Shown: piece by piece, positions 52,377 to 64,000 of the stretch
How the letters are laid out: every line of letters starts with the position of its first letter
Numbering within the stretch: position 1 is the stretch's first letter
Assembly (NCBI GenBank): GCA_027704905.1
Contig: CM051016.1
Span: 10,824,340-10,888,339 of the forward strand
Source: Muraenolepis orangiensis
Lineage: Eukaryota; Chordata; Actinopteri; Gadiformes; Muraenolepididae
DNA: 64,000 nucleotides
Direction of reading: 5' to 3'
Position numbers and translations under genes: made by a program
Notes under the pieces: model-generated
Told to the model about the DNA's origin: nothing
The model's input: only the letters and a program-made list of their open reading frames with translations
Database searches by the model: none

Positions 52377-53480
52377 CTATTTGGGGTGGCAAAAAAAAAG
52401 TGGATGACCTTGGACCAGTAAAGTCCATCTCATCAGGCGCTGGTTATGATTATACATACGACTCAAAAAAACGAAAGGGTTGTGGTCAGTAAAGACTTTG
52501 ACGGGGTGTGTACTGGAGCCGAGATAAACTAGAGTCTCCTGTCCGATGGTTGAGTACCTTGTCTGGGCCTTTGTGAACCTACGGGAGAAATAACACAGGA
52601 TGAGCAATTCCGTCTGTAGCCTCCTGGACATGCACGGCACCAGCACCTACAGCACTGGCATCCACTTCCAGAATGAAAGGCTTTTCGAACTCTGAGGCAG
52701 AGAGAACAGGAGAACTACACAACAACCGTTTAATATTTACAAAGGCCGTTTGGCACTCCACAGACCATTGATACGACACTGACGGTCTCAACAACTCTGT
52801 CAGAGGAGCAGCAACTGTTGGAAAGTTGCGGCAAAACCCACGGTAGTATCCAGCCATTCCTAGGAACCGGCGTAACTGCCTGCGAGTCTCAGGAGCAGGA
52901 AACGCAGACACTTTTTCAGCCACTGGGCGCACCTTACCACGTCCTACTTCCTTCCCCAGATAGGTAATGGTGGCCTTCCCAAACTCACATTTATCCAAGC
53001 TGAGAGACAAGTTGGCCTGGGACAAACGTTGGAACACCGTCTTCAAGGTAATTAGATGCTCCAACCAACTAGCCGAGTAGATGACCAGGTCGTCTAGATA
53101 AGCAGTGCAGTTGGGCACATCTAACGGTACCAGATTAACCAAACGTTGGAAAGTAGCAGGGGCGTTACACATACCAAATTCCATGCCATGACAGTGTACT
53201 GAAGGAAGTTATCAAGGGTGACAAAAGCTGAAATTTCTGAGGCACGGGGTCAGAGGGACCTGCCAATATCCCTTCAATAGATCGAGTTTGCTCACGAACA
53301 CGGCAGCTCCAATGGTGTCCACACAATCATCAATACGGGGCAAAGGGAACAAATCAGACACTGACAGCATTCACCTTACACGTCTGTGCAGAACCTACTT
53401 GTGCCATCAGGCTTGGGAATCAAAATACAGGGTGAACTCCATGGGCTAGCACTCGGAACCGCTAAACCATGTTCTAGCAG
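52377..53480 (-). pseudogene. Gypsy reverse transcriptase / RNase H remnant
   Basis: Shows fingers PWSSPCILIPKPDG (about 53440), the palm motif AYLDDLVIYS (about 53075-53106, catalytic Asp pair kept), the LGMAGYYRGF connection and an RNase H start ILEVDASAVGAGAV (about 52670), then FTDHNPFVFL. At least two frame changes (near 53190 and 52600) and stops break it. It ends without integrase. Confidence 0.85.
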
Positions 53481-53814
53481 ATAAGAGACTTCTTGCTGCA
53501 TTACTTTCTGCTTGCTTTGGTTCACTCTGTAGGCATGTTGCTTACATGGAAGGGCATCTCGAGCTTCTATGTCATGAAATAATACACAGGTGCGTGTAGG
53601 CACATCAGAGAACAGACTGGGAAACAAACCTACTAAAGACATAAGGTCATCTTGTTGTCCCTTATCTAAATGAGTCAGGTGGCCCCTCAAAGAGCCTAAC
53701 ATCTCACAGTTGCCTAACCTAGCACACTGCTGCGGCAGGTTGCGCAACACCAAACCATCTTCATCAACGTGGTGGCTGATAACTGAAACCTGCATCACTG
53801 GCACACTGCTAATC

Positions 53815-54459
53815 TCAGGGTCCTCTCTTGGCCTGGAAAACATATAACTTGAGCATGTTAACCGGCAATAAAAGATCACTCACAATTTGTGACTTCGTAG
53901 GCTTGATCTGGTTTTCAGGGCGCTGGGGATGGTCCTCAGGCAGCTGGTCTGCCTCCATTATATGACCAATCACTGACTCCGCTAAATCATACGCATCACC
54001 CAGCCTCCGTGCTTGGGCCCGCGTCACCACACAGGCTGGAAACGCAGCAGGAAACTCCCTCTCTAAACAATCGAGATTAACAGGCTTGTGGGGGTGTGTG
54101 AACACTTCTAACACTGGTAACACTAACCCTCCTGCAATGTCATTACCCATGATCAATTTAACCCCTTTTATGGGGAGAGCAGGTTGTAGTCCTACTTTAA
54201 AACAGCCACTGACCAAGGCAGACTTCACATTAACATAATGTAAAGGCACCGGCACCTGACCCATTTCGATACCCTGCAACAGCACACTATAGCCACATGA
54301 GGAGTTGTCTGACCAGGACAAAGTGTCAGCCAGTATTACTGACTGAGCAGCCCCTGTGTCTCGCAGAATACTGATAGGAACAACTTCAGAGTCCTCACTT
54401 AGTGACACAGATCCTGTGAAAACAAATGGGGCGTAACTAGGATCAGGCAACCCAGACAT
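53815..54459 (-). pseudogene. Gypsy aspartic protease region remnant
   Basis: A 214-codon open stretch. The protease motif LRDTGAAQSVI (about 54339-54370) keeps the catalytic Asp-Thr-Gly, followed by family-typical KLIMGNDIAGG. Joined by a frame change to the RT part near 53850. Confidence 0.8.
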
Positions 54460-54531
54460 GCTGGTGATTTTACTTCTGGCCAGGGAGACTGGGGCAACAA
54501 AACCAAATGGCTTTCTACCACCTTCAGCTTT

Positions 54532-55430
54532 TTAAGGTGGAGGCGGGAGAGAAGACCGCTTATAGTCCTGCAACTTCCTGCAGTCATTCATCAGGTGACC
54601 AATACGGTGGCAGTAAAAACATTCACGCTCTTCTTTTGGCCGAAAGCGAGGTGGCGACAAGGGGCTTTTGACTAGTGGACCAGGCGCTGGCAGACTTCTC
54701 CCCATCTCTGTATGGGGTGCTGTGAACACTGTTCTTTCTGGACGGGGCACCGTGAACACCGTTCTATGGGTCAACACAAATTTGTCGGCTAGCACCGCTG
54801 CTTGAGACAATCTTGCCGCCTTCTGTTCGTTTAAATGCACTACTAACCTTTCATGTAGGCTGTTTTTGAACTCTTCTAACAAAATCAACTCCCTTAAGGA
54901 TGCAAACTCTGCTCTTGCTGGCAGCACACCACCTGTCAAACAAAGTTTCCTTTTCACAGGCAAATTCTACAAAGGTACGAGTGGGAGTTTTCTTGTGAAA
55001 TCTAAATATCTGCCTGTAGGCTTCAGGGACTAGCTCGTATGACCGAAGCACAGCCTTCTTCACACTCTCATGCTGCAAACTTTCCTCAAGCGATAAAGCG
55101 GACACCACCTCCTGGACAGCTTGCACTGCAGCAGAAGTGGCCACACATTTTTGGGCCACTTTAGATTCTCTGCAACACGCTCAAACACACTAAAGTAGGA
55201 ATCAACTTCTGATTCTCTAAAGGGTGGCACCATAGCAATATGCTTACTTATGTCGAATGAGTCAGGTTTTGGGGCGAGAGGCTGCTGGGGGACAGAGTGG
55301 TCGGAACCAGGGCTCAAATTCAGGGCTAGCCGGGCATCTGCAACTCGGCATCAAGCTCCAGTCTCTTAACCTCCAACTTATGGCTATACTCAGCCTGCCT
55401 TGCACGTTCTTCTTTCTCCAACTCATACAG
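54532..55430 (-). pseudogene. Gypsy gag remnant with zinc knuckle
   Basis: Three overlapping frames: SFDISKHIAMVPPFRESEVD (about 55255), EAYRQIFRFHKKTPTRTFVE (about 55010), and a last part with the CCHC knuckle CFYCHRIGHLMNDC (C-x2-C-x4-H-x4-C, about 54635-54590). The middle part resembles the SCAN-like gag of a common fish gypsy group. Frame changes fall near 55150 and 54950. The gag start is damaged. Confidence 0.78.
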
Positions 55431-55433
55431 TGT

Positions 55434-55554
55434 GGGGGTCTGGTGCCTTGCTCAAGGGCACCAGGGCACCCCGCTCAGGTGTTTAGAGGACGTAAACCGG
55501 CGACCTACTGGTTCCCAAGCCAAATCACAACAGACTGAGCTATCCTGCCGCCCC
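55434..55554 (-). mobile_element. tRNA-SINE head fragment
   Basis: Reverse complement carries GGGGCGGCAGGATAGCTCAG and the TAGCTCAGT...GGCTTGGGAACC head, a B-box-like GCCGGTTTACGTCC and TGCCCTTGAGCAAGGCACC. The 3' two-thirds of the SINE are absent. It abuts the broken 5' end of the gypsy element. Confidence 0.85.
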
Positions 55555-56128
55555 TGTAATCTGTATTGTAATCTGCATGTCAAATTCAATGAATCGAGGC
55601 TAGTTTAAAGCAATCCAATCAAGCATAACAAGCATAGTGGCGGCACTATGGTTCTAAGGTTCCCACCGATGCCATTTAGGTCGACAACAGTGTATTGTGC
55701 ATCTGTCTCAAAACGATGCTCAGAGCACACCGTAGTGCTTCAATTGCACAATTGGAACACTACAATTGTACATTCTGTACAGACACAGATACAATAATAA
55801 CCTTGTTGGAGGTTTTCTGCTTGACATAGCATGATGACATACAGTACTAGCCTGGCAGGCCATGCAGGGCTCTCACAGGAAGTGTGTGTGGGTGGGGGGG
55901 GGGGGGGGCAGGGGCGGAATTTCCACAGATGACCAGAGTCAAGTTCATCTGGTTCATTACAGATATTTCAAGATATTTACTATTCTTGTTCACTGTGTAA
56001 ATAAAAAAATGTGGCTAGCTCCTTGCAAACCAACGTTGTTGTTCCTCCCTCACCCCCCCCCCCCCCCCCTTTCCCCTATGGTTAAGCTTCTCTTGTGTCT
56101 AATGCGTGTGCTCCCATCTGTGTGTCAG
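55555..56128. other. kif6 intron 3, right end
   Basis: Contains poly(G) at 55894-55908 and poly(C) at 56053-56069, which lies 60 bp upstream of the exon 4 acceptor. No exon. Confidence 0.5.
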
Positions 56129-56276
56129 TGTCTTGGCCGGCTACAACGGAACCATCTTCGCCTACGGCCAGACGAGCAGCGGGAAAACATTCACCATCAC
56201 CGGAGGGGTGGAGCGCTACGATGACCGCGGGGTTATACCCCGCGTCCTCTCCTACCTGTACCAGCGCTTCAGCCAG
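56129..56276 (+). CDS. kif6: kif6 coding exon 4, P-loop (residues 82-131)
   Basis: Carries the ATP-binding P-loop GQTSSGKT (residues 95-102) in the context AGYNGTIFAYGQTSSGKTFT, the kinesin nucleotide pocket; Lys101 and Thr102 contact phosphate and magnesium. It continues with GGVERYDDRGVIPR, characteristic of KIF6. Mammalian KIF6 has Gly at position 98, where this protein has Ser; kinesin-1 also has SS here, so function should be kept. Acceptor GTCAG and donor CAG|GTCAGT are good. The exon is much more GC-rich than the 8.1-kb intron before it. Confidence 0.96.
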
Positions 56277-56354
56277 GTCAGTTCAGCACCCTAGCCTGAG
56301 CCATGTTGTTTTATTAGTCAATGAACCCTCTTGTGAGGTCAACAAGGTCAACTA

Positions 56355-56470
56355 GTCGGAATCAGAATCAGAGTGCCTTTATTGTCGTTGCACAAGTACA
56401 AACTAAATTGTGTAGCAATCCTCACGGTACACTCTTTCACACAAAACAACAATTGAAAATATTAATTAAG
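56355..56470 (-). mobile_element. LINE 3'-end remnant
   Basis: TCGGAATCAGAATCAGAGTG then CCTTTATTGTCGTTGCACAA, the reverse of a CR1/L2-type fish LINE end (TGCAA..GACAATAAAGG..GATTCTGATTC). Truncated. Confidence 0.6.
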
Positions 56471-57100
56471 CAATAAAAAATTGTAATTGCCAAATATGAG
56501 TAAAAATATATAGAAATGTGACTGTATGATAAGGTGCGGGTCTATAACCACTTCTTTATTTTCGGCAGATCCGAACGCTATCCAACCTGCTTCCATTATT
56601 GACATCACAGTACTCACACGTGCATTATTAACATTATTCATTCAGCACACACTCTCATGTAAAGTGAGGTTGAGCCAAACGAAGCGTAAACTACTTTTAG
56701 TAAGCCCAAAACCCCCGGCTGCCCGTGCAGCACTGTCTGCAAGAGTCCTGTTGCCAAACTATGGCTCAATTAGTCTGACGGATTCATATAGTAAACAATG
56801 GGGAGAGAAAGAGTCTCTAGAAACAGCCGGGAACTCCTGTTTGGTGTGCGTGAGCTGCAGCTGCTAGCCACACGGAGCCTGCATCAAGCTTCATATGACC
56901 CATTCATTTGTTACTGATGTTGTGTCTGTAATCGTTTCATAATTCATATTCGAGACTGGTGTTGAAAGCATTCAAACATAAGTATTTACTTGGCATGAAA
57001 AGGACCTCAAAATAGCATGTGTGTGGGGCACGTGGTCGTGTAGTATTTGCATTGTGTTTGAATTGTACTGTGAAGTAATGAAGGTACCCCTTGCTTACAG

Positions 57101-57210
57101 GACAGCAGCATGGTCTACACCACCCATATCTCCTACCTGGAGATCTACAACGAGAAGGGCTACGACCTTCTGCACCGCAAACATGAAGCCTCCAACCTGG
57201 AGGACCTGCC
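57101..57210 (+). CDS. kif6: kif6 coding exon 5 (residues 132-168)
   Basis: Acceptor CTTACAG; encodes YTTHISYLEIYNEKGYDLL (residues 137-155), the SYLEIYNE strand found in nearly all kinesins, then HEASNLEDLP. The donor CC|GTCAGT splits Pro168. The KIF6-type LEDLP ending supports the assignment over KIF9. Phase 0 start, phase 2 end. Confidence 0.95.
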
Positions 57211-58540
57211 GTCAGTATTATTAGGGATTTATATTCATTAGCGTGTATGACAAGCTGAGCCCCTGGGGTATAACCATGTCTATTCGTTTATTTTGATCAT
57301 GTTGAAAATGAATTAGATGATCTTCAACCCATGAGTGCTTAACAGAGCTTTTATTTGCATCTTTGGTCAAAATGAAAAATTCCCCGCTGGCATCATCGTT
57401 CCAGTGTAAACACGTTGGGCTTCATAGCCGTAGCCCTATTCCTGAGCAGTCATTTGTCAGGCTGGCGCGGGAGTCGCTGTGTGGTCAAACAGGGAGACCG
57501 TACTGCCGGTATTCACCGGCCAGCCGCTGATTGCCAGTTGAGATAATCGCGGTGGGCGACAGCAGTGGCTGCGGTCGGAGCTGCTGGTGGCAGCCTCTTC
57601 CACCGGAGCAGATCGCTAGCTGATTGTGTAGAAGAGCATTTATCGTGTCCATCAACGATTTCTTCCTGTTCTCTCCTGTCGTTTCCCAACACAGTGTTTT
57701 CCCTTTCTTTAATTTGTTATTTTGTACTTTCTTTATTTTTTGGTTTTTATTTTTTTTCAGTTTGTTTGTTGGTTTGTTTCTTTCTTTCTTTCTTTTGTTG
57801 TGTATGCGTTTCTTCCTAGCCACCTATTGTCGCTCTTGATCTCCCAGCAGCCTCTCCCTTTTTTTCCCGGGGTTATATTTGCATTCATCTGAAAGTAGAT
57901 TTTGGATTGAGTGTCTTTGGTATTTTTCTTCTTTCTTTTTTTTTCACGTCGCCATCACAATTTATAACCTAGGAGTTCTAAAGTGGCTTCTCTACTTTTG
58001 CGACAGATTGAGCCTGAGGCTTCAATTCCCACAAATGACAGTCTTCTGGAAATAGACAGGGCCTGTTGTTGACCATGTTGTGGCCACGCTTGCTGATTCA
58101 AGTAGAAGCTGTGGCAACTGTCAAATCTGTCATTTTCACTGTCCGTCTGTTTCCCTCTCTCTCTACTGCCTTTTTTTCCCTCCTCTTTTTTCTTTCTTAA
58201 AATTCTTCCCTCCTTTTTCCTGCTTTTCCTTCTATTAAGGCCAGCAACATTCCCCTTTGGCTTTCTACTAGGGAAGAGGAAAAAGTAATACAAACAATGC
58301 ATAAATATACACAGTGTTGTGCAAAAACAGATAAATCAAGCCATCTCGATGTGCCTCAGACAGCTGGGGCTCTGGAGTTGCACTCTATTGTGACTGTTGA
58401 TGGGCCTCTCCATCATGCATGTGGTGGGGAGGGTTTTGAAGATGTTTTCCAGTCCTTCTTCCTGTCGGAGCGCGTCAGCACGGGAAAGCTTATGTAAAGT
58501 TCAGGCTGGGAGGTCTGACTCGATGGTTCTGCAGCATCAC
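57211..58540. other. kif6 intron 5, left part
   Basis: T-rich and pyrimidine-rich around 57640-57960 and 58140-58240. No exon with support; open frames there are low-complexity. Confidence 0.5.
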
Positions 58541-58663
58541 ACACAATCACACAGACACAGACACACGCACACAGACACAGACACACGCACACAGACACAG
58601 ACACACGCACACAGACACAGACACACGCACACAGACACAGACATACGCACACAGACAGACACC

Positions 58664-58715
<52 letters not shown>
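58541..58715. repeat. 20-bp minisatellite plus C19 plus (CA)n
   Basis: About five copies of a 20-bp unit ACACACGCACACAGACACAG (58549-58640, last copy with ATACGC), followed by C19 at 58662-58680 and a CA run to 58714. A compound array in intron 5 of kif6, likely unstable. Confidence 0.93.
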
Positions 58716-58717
<2 letters not shown>

Positions 58718-59288
58718 ATGAAGTTTCCCCGTCAATGCACCAGGTCGATTTTGCTATCACGTGAAAAAAGAGTATTAAAGAATATTCAGGGAAGAAAATG
58801 ACATGGTTGGTTATTTAACACATGACTATTGATCAGTATGGATTGAACATTTTGTTCAAACCATTCCAAACACGTCCAACATGTTTCTGATAATAACTCA
58901 CAGTTGTTGACTGAATATTTTGTCCGGCCGGGGAAAGCTAAAGATATTAGCGGAGCGTCAACCGTGCTTCATTGCGGTTCACAACTCGAGGTTAACGACC
59001 TCGGAGTTAAACACCTCGTGTTTACTTTAGGGAGTGATCCCCGTCTATTATCCAGCTGTGATGGCCGGGGAACATGTGTCAAACAGAGCTTGTGTAGAGC
59101 CGCACATGTGGCTTGTTTTGTGGCACACGGCTGGTTCAAGGCTGTATTGTCACTGGAATTATAGATTTGCCTGCCTTTCATTATAGATGAAAAATATACA
59201 TACGTAAATAAATGTTTCTCAGGGTATTCTGACATCATTCTGACATCATTCTTGTCTTATTTTAGCATTTTGATGTTTTGGTTTTCAG

Positions 59289-59418
59289 TAAGGTAACCAT
59301 CACAGAGGACGCCGAGCACAATATTCTACTCAAGAACCTGTCCGTTCAGCAGTCGGCCGGTGAGGAAGAAGCGCTCAATCTGCTCTTCCTGGGGGACACC
59401 AATCGTATGATCGCAGAA
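59289..59418 (+). CDS. kif6: kif6 coding exon 6 (residues 168-211)
   Basis: Acceptor TTTTCAG; encodes KVTITEDAEHNILLKNLSV, then EEEALNLLFLGDTNRMIAE, the segment before switch I that carries the NR-type motif GDTNRMIAET. Donor GAA|GTAAGG, a strong site, phase 0. The GEEEALNLLFLGDTNR block is highly characteristic of the KIF6/KIF9 branch. Confidence 0.95.
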
Positions 59419-60388
59419 GTAAGGGAGTGGTAACGTTTATCTGCATTCTATCAGTACAAATGATGGTGTTCCTATTGAGGACATATACAGTATTACCTGT
59501 CGCCATGACATCTAAATGACAGCCGTTTATTTAGCTGTGTTTATAACGTGCAAACCGGAGGCTACCTTTGTATTGTTTTGTAATGTTATTTCTATGCCCT
59601 TGTGGCGGTGTTGTTTTTATTTATTTCTTTACAGCAGTTGTGTTTTTCCCTGGTAAAACCCAGTGCTCCGACTATAATGGACTGTTTATGCGTTAGTGGT
59701 TGTTATGAATGCTCCTGCTTCTCTACTTTCCACACAGATCATCATCTGTGTGTTGGGTTGAGTCTCTGCAACGTGAGATTTTTGAACCAACAGTTGTGCT
59801 CACCTTGTTTACCGTCTTTCTCCTCCCGGTCGGTTTATTTGTAGGTTAATAACAAACTGTAGAAGTGAGGCGAGCCATCGGTTTTGACTCGACTGAGTCA
59901 AACTTGAAAAAGGGCATCTTTTTAAAATATTTAGTTGCCTACTACAAATTTGTTTTATTTGAATGTGGTTGATATAGCCCTGCCCTGAATCGACGCCAAC
60001 GTGAACAAAATAGCTGTGTTTTGAGTTTCTTGTAAACTTGTCAGAGCGCATCGGTTCCGGTTCTCTGAGCTCTCGCAGTGAATCCTTCGACGTGTGTTGT
60101 GTCGCGATATTTCTAACTTTCGCCGATCACCTAACGCTTTGCTCGTCGACAGAACGCTTAATCCCTTTGCCTAAAACAATGTCAGCATTGTCCAGGAAAC
60201 TAACTACGAAGACGCTGACGAACCAACCCCGGGGCGTTTTGGTTCCAGTGAAAAACACATTCCTGCTTGTTGTGTTAGACTACACGCCAAAGGGTTCCAG
60301 GAGCTGGGCGTACAGTAGGGAATCCTTCCTTCCCCGGCCCACGTCTTTCTGATCTGTGAAAACAACCTCCTCCGCGTGTGGGTGAGGA

Positions 60389-60414
60389 GGGGGGGGGGGG
60401 GGGGGGGGGGGGGG
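60389..60414. repeat. G26 homopolymer
   Basis: The longest mononucleotide G run in the window, with the potential to form G-quadruplexes on the coding strand of kif6 intron 6. Confidence 0.97.
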
Positions 60415-60756
60415 TGTGGGGTGGAGATGGGGGAATCATCTGGGCCCCTGAGCCTTCTTCTTCTGCGGGGTCCCGCTCCCTCACCGAGAGGCTCATCTTG
60501 GCGACCTCCTCTCGGGCTGTTTGAGGTCAGAACAAAGGAGACGGAGAAACATCAACACTCTCGGTGTATCGCTGACCGATTCCGCGCGGACGTCCTCGAA
60601 CGTCCTTTAGCACAGAGTCCTTTGTTTCTTTCCTGCTTTCCATGTGGCGGGAATATGTTTGAGTCTGTCCACGCCACACTCCCATGAGCAAGACCATGAG
60701 CTGATTATTTCATTATATTTCTCGCCAAGGGACTCGTGGGCCTCTTCCATCTCCAT

Positions 60757-60831
60757 CTCCTCCTCCTCCTCCTCCTCCTCCTCCTCCTCCTCCTCCTCCT
60801 CCTCCTCCTCCTCCTCCTCCTCCTCCTCCTC
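60757..60831. repeat. (CTC)n trinucleotide repeat
   Basis: About 75 bp of CTC units. Open frames through it read poly-Ser or poly-Leu and are artefacts. Confidence 0.97.
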
Positions 60832-61008
60832 TGTTGTATTTTATTGGAGAGGGAATTCATCTTCTGAACCTTCCTTTAGCCTCCTCCGGAGACGCTTCCT
60901 CTCATCTGGATATTCCTTCATCCTTCATGGTTCATCCTCCCTCCTGTCCATCCTTCTCCTCTTTGACCTGGGCCTTTTTCTCTCCATCCTGCACACATGC
61001 TATCTAGC

Positions 61009-62240
<1,232 letters not shown>

Positions 62241-62802
62241 TGTGTCTGTGTGCACATGTGTGTGGGGGGTTGCGGGATGAATCACAAAAGTCTAAATTTG
62301 CCTCTGGTGTCTCACCGTTAGATAGAAACATCTGAAGATCAGCCATCTGTTTACTGCTTATTGGTCTCACATGGTCACGGCTTTGATCTGGTCCAACTAA
62401 ACACAGGATGCCAAAAATAGTCACTCTAATATGGGAAAAAGGACCTCGTCGAAGAATACACATGTTAAAGTCGCCTTCCCTCCTCTCTCCTCCCTTTTTT
62501 GTTTTTGTTATTTTGTCGCTGCCTGAAACTGGTAGTAAGTGCGCCTACTGAACTGTTAGGAGTGCTGCCACTATCATTACATTGTCACCCATATTTCACG
62601 GTCATGCAGGGCTCATTCCCGTTATTGCACTATATTCATGATGCTGTTATCACTAAGGAGCTGCACTACTGTCACTTTAAAAATGCTTTTTGCACCGTTC
62701 ACCATATGTCATCCATTAGACACTTATGTTGTACACACTATATTGTATTGTGTACAGTATTGTTATAGCATAGTGTTGATTATAGTGTATAGTCTAATTC
62801 CC

Positions 62803-63053
62803 TAAATCTGGAGGATGAATCCTCTTTATTGGTCACATACATGTACACACACAGTCTAATTTGTTTCTCTGTATTTAACCCATCCTAGTATTAGGAGCAG
62901 TGGGCAGCTTTTGTATATACACCACCTGGGGAACAGTGTAGTGGTGCCTTGCTCAAGGGCCTCTCGGCAGTGCCTAGGTGTTTCGGGGACTTGAACCGCC
63001 GACCTTCCTGTTCCCAAGCCAAGTCCCAACAGACTGAGTTATCCTGCTGCCCC
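62803..63053 (-). mobile_element. Full-length tRNA-derived SINE
   Basis: In reverse orientation it has the complete head (GGGGCAGCAGGATAACTCAG, then GGCTTGGGAACAGG; B-box-like GGTTCAAGTCC), the body with GCCCTTGAGCAAGGCACC, and the middle segment CCCACTGCTCCTAATACTAG. Its 3' end is CCAATAAAGAGGATTCATCC. It is the longest of four copies in the window (others at 17671, 41617 and 55434). Flanked on the right by (AAGACGAC)n. The A box carries a C-to-A change (TAACTCAG), so transcription is doubtful. Confidence 0.9.
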
Positions 63054-63109
63054 AAGACGACAAGACGACAAGTTGATAGTATATAGTGTTGTTCATAGTA
63101 GAGTATTGT

Positions 63110-63218
63110 ATAGTATAGTGTAGTATAGTATGGCAGTAGTTGTTGCAGGAGTGAGTGGGGGGAGTAAGCATTTCACTGTACCTTGTCACATGGCAAAACT
63201 AAAGAATCTTGAATCTTG
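63110..63218 (+). mobile_element. LINE 3' end next to kif6 exon 7
   Basis: GGGGGGAGTAAGCATTTCAC then CTTGTCACATGGCAAAAC and TAAAGAATCTTGAATCTTGA: a fish LINE end with (ATCTTGA)n tail. It ends about 33 bp before exon 7. Confidence 0.65.
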
Positions 63219-63250
63219 ATCTGCCTTTCGATCTTCTCCTTGTCCCAAAG

Positions 63251-63457
63251 ACCCCCATGAACCAGGCGTCCACGCGCTCCCACTGCATCTTCACCGTGCA
63301 CCTGTGCAGCCGCGAGCCGGGCTCAGCCACCGTGCGGCGCTCCAAGCTCCACCTGGTGGACCTGGCCGGGTCCGAGCGGGTGGGCAAGACGGCCCTGGGG
63401 GGCCAGCTGCTGACTGACGCCAAGTACATCAACCTCTCCCTGCACTACCTGGAGCAG
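63251..63457 (+). CDS. kif6: kif6 coding exon 7, switch I and II (residues 212-280)
   Basis: Acceptor CCCAAAG after a T/C-rich tract. Encodes switch I NQASTRSH (residues 215-222) and switch II DLAGSER (248-254), the gamma-phosphate sensors of the motor, followed by the microtubule-contacting segment to YINLSLHYLEQ (residues 270-280). Donor CAG|GTAGCT, phase 0. All key catalytic residues are kept. GC content is very high, about 65 percent by eye, in an A/T-rich setting. A LINE tail and SINE end about 30 bp upstream of the acceptor. Confidence 0.97.
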
Positions 63458-64000
63458 GTAGCTAGGGGGGATCCTCACAAAATAGGCTCCACGCCGTTTG
63501 GTTCTTGTTGTGGCAAATTGTGCCGTATCCATGTATAATGTATCTCAAAGGATGTTTCGTTTTGTACAGTGGTTCAATGTTGAGGCCATTTTTGAGTCCA
63601 TGCACAATCAATTATGGATGGCCATTCAGTGGAGTATATTGTTATTTTATTTAACCAGGTTTGTCCCAATGAGATTAAAAATATATTTTCCATAACCCTT
63701 GGCACATTTAGACACACATCGAGACAACAGCCAACAGCCATCATCCATCTGTCACTTTATTGTTCTTTTTATGTTCATTGTTTATTGTGCATAGTATTTT
63801 AATATTATTGGGCTGTAAAATGTCATCCTACGGGAGGGAATGGGGAGATGGCATTCCATTGTACTTGTTGCAAATGGCAAATACAATTCTTGAATCTTGA
63901 ATCTTGAAGCTCAAAGTGCAGGGGAAAATACAATCATATTTTCTAATTAAAACGTTTGCGAGTGAGAGTAACTAGTTCCCTGCAGTTGAAGCCTATTATG
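63458..64000. other. kif6 intron 7 start with LINE 3' end (63640-63910)
   Basis: After the donor, A/T-rich sequence leads into GGAGGGAATGGGGAGATGGC, ATTCCATTGTACTTGTTG and AAATACAATTCTTGAATCTTGAATCTTGAA, the + orientation of the family also seen at 11220-11400 and 40750-40880. No further exon before the window end. Confidence 0.6.

Larger units (their letters stand above)
51439..55433 (-). mobile_element. Ty3/gypsy retrotransposon, integrase-less, one LTR
   Basis: Read right to left: gag remains (55430-54532) with a zinc knuckle, protease (54459-53815), reverse transcriptase (about 53480-52800), RNase H (about 52800-52377), a purine-rich tract AAGGGTGGGGG (52217-52207) and then the 3' LTR (52206-51439). 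The segment from RNase H to the LTR is only about 170 bp, so the integrase (normally over 1 kb) is missing. The upstream LTR and gag start are also missing: the right edge meets a SINE fragment at 55434. The reading frame changes at least five times. Inactive. Confidence 0.85.

Noticed and set aside
58541..58660. Regularly spaced repeats that might suggest a CRISPR-like array
   Set aside because: The units are head-to-tail 20-bp minisatellite copies without unique spacers, in a vertebrate intron.
63199..63538. Frames on both strands extending beyond exon 7
   Set aside because: The minus-strand frames are shadows of a GC-rich exon, and the + frame past 63457 reads intron after a good donor.

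Overview
The window is vertebrate, almost certainly teleost fish, nuclear DNA. It has GT-AG spliced exons of a ciliary kinesin, tRNA-derived SINEs, Rex3/RTE-like and L2-like LINE remnants, Ty3/gypsy debris, and a very high load of long (CA/TG)n and (CT)n microsatellites and poly(G)/poly(C) runs. Such extreme microsatellite density recalls gadiform (cod-like) genomes, but nothing here fixes the species. No prokaryotic system, CRISPR array, rRNA gene or functional tRNA gene was seen.

The one gene identified with confidence is kif6 (kinesin family member 6) on the + strand. It starts at 43435 and runs off the right edge. Seven coding exons join in frame into the first 280 residues of the motor head: 43435-43494, 45059-45168, 47906-47980, 56129-56276, 57101-57210, 59289-59418 and 63251-63457. 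They carry the P-loop, switch I and switch II. The promoter side has an RFX X-box-like motif about 140-155 bp before the ATG, which fits a cilium gene.

The left part (1-27120) has no recognised coding exon. A CpG-rich block at about 26.7-27.4 kb ends, on the minus strand, in a clean GTGAGT donor at 27121/27120. It looks like a first, probably non-coding, exon of a gene running leftwards. In human, KIF6 lies head-to-head with DAAM2, so this may be daam2 exon 1 with the left 27 kb as its first intron; that is inference. The region also holds one intact SINE with target-site duplications, a near-perfect 86-bp palindrome and several short hairpins.

The intergenic block (27.5-43.2 kb) is a repeat archive. 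It holds an internally deleted Rex3/RTE-like LINE (33.0-35.2 kb, minus), a solo LTR with a 5-bp target duplication (35294-35811), small inverted-repeat units beside it, and three copies of a fold-back element whose ends are (TG)n/(CA)n (36.0, 38.8 and 39.75 kb). The longest microsatellites of this part are also here.

Within kif6, intron 2 carries a decayed L2-like LINE, intron 3 a gypsy element lacking integrase and its upstream LTR, and intron 6 a SINE and a LINE tail that end about 30 bp from the acceptor of exon 7. The candidates most worth a second look are the microsatellite-tipped fold-back family, the long palindromes, the X-box and the 27.1-kb minus-strand exon.
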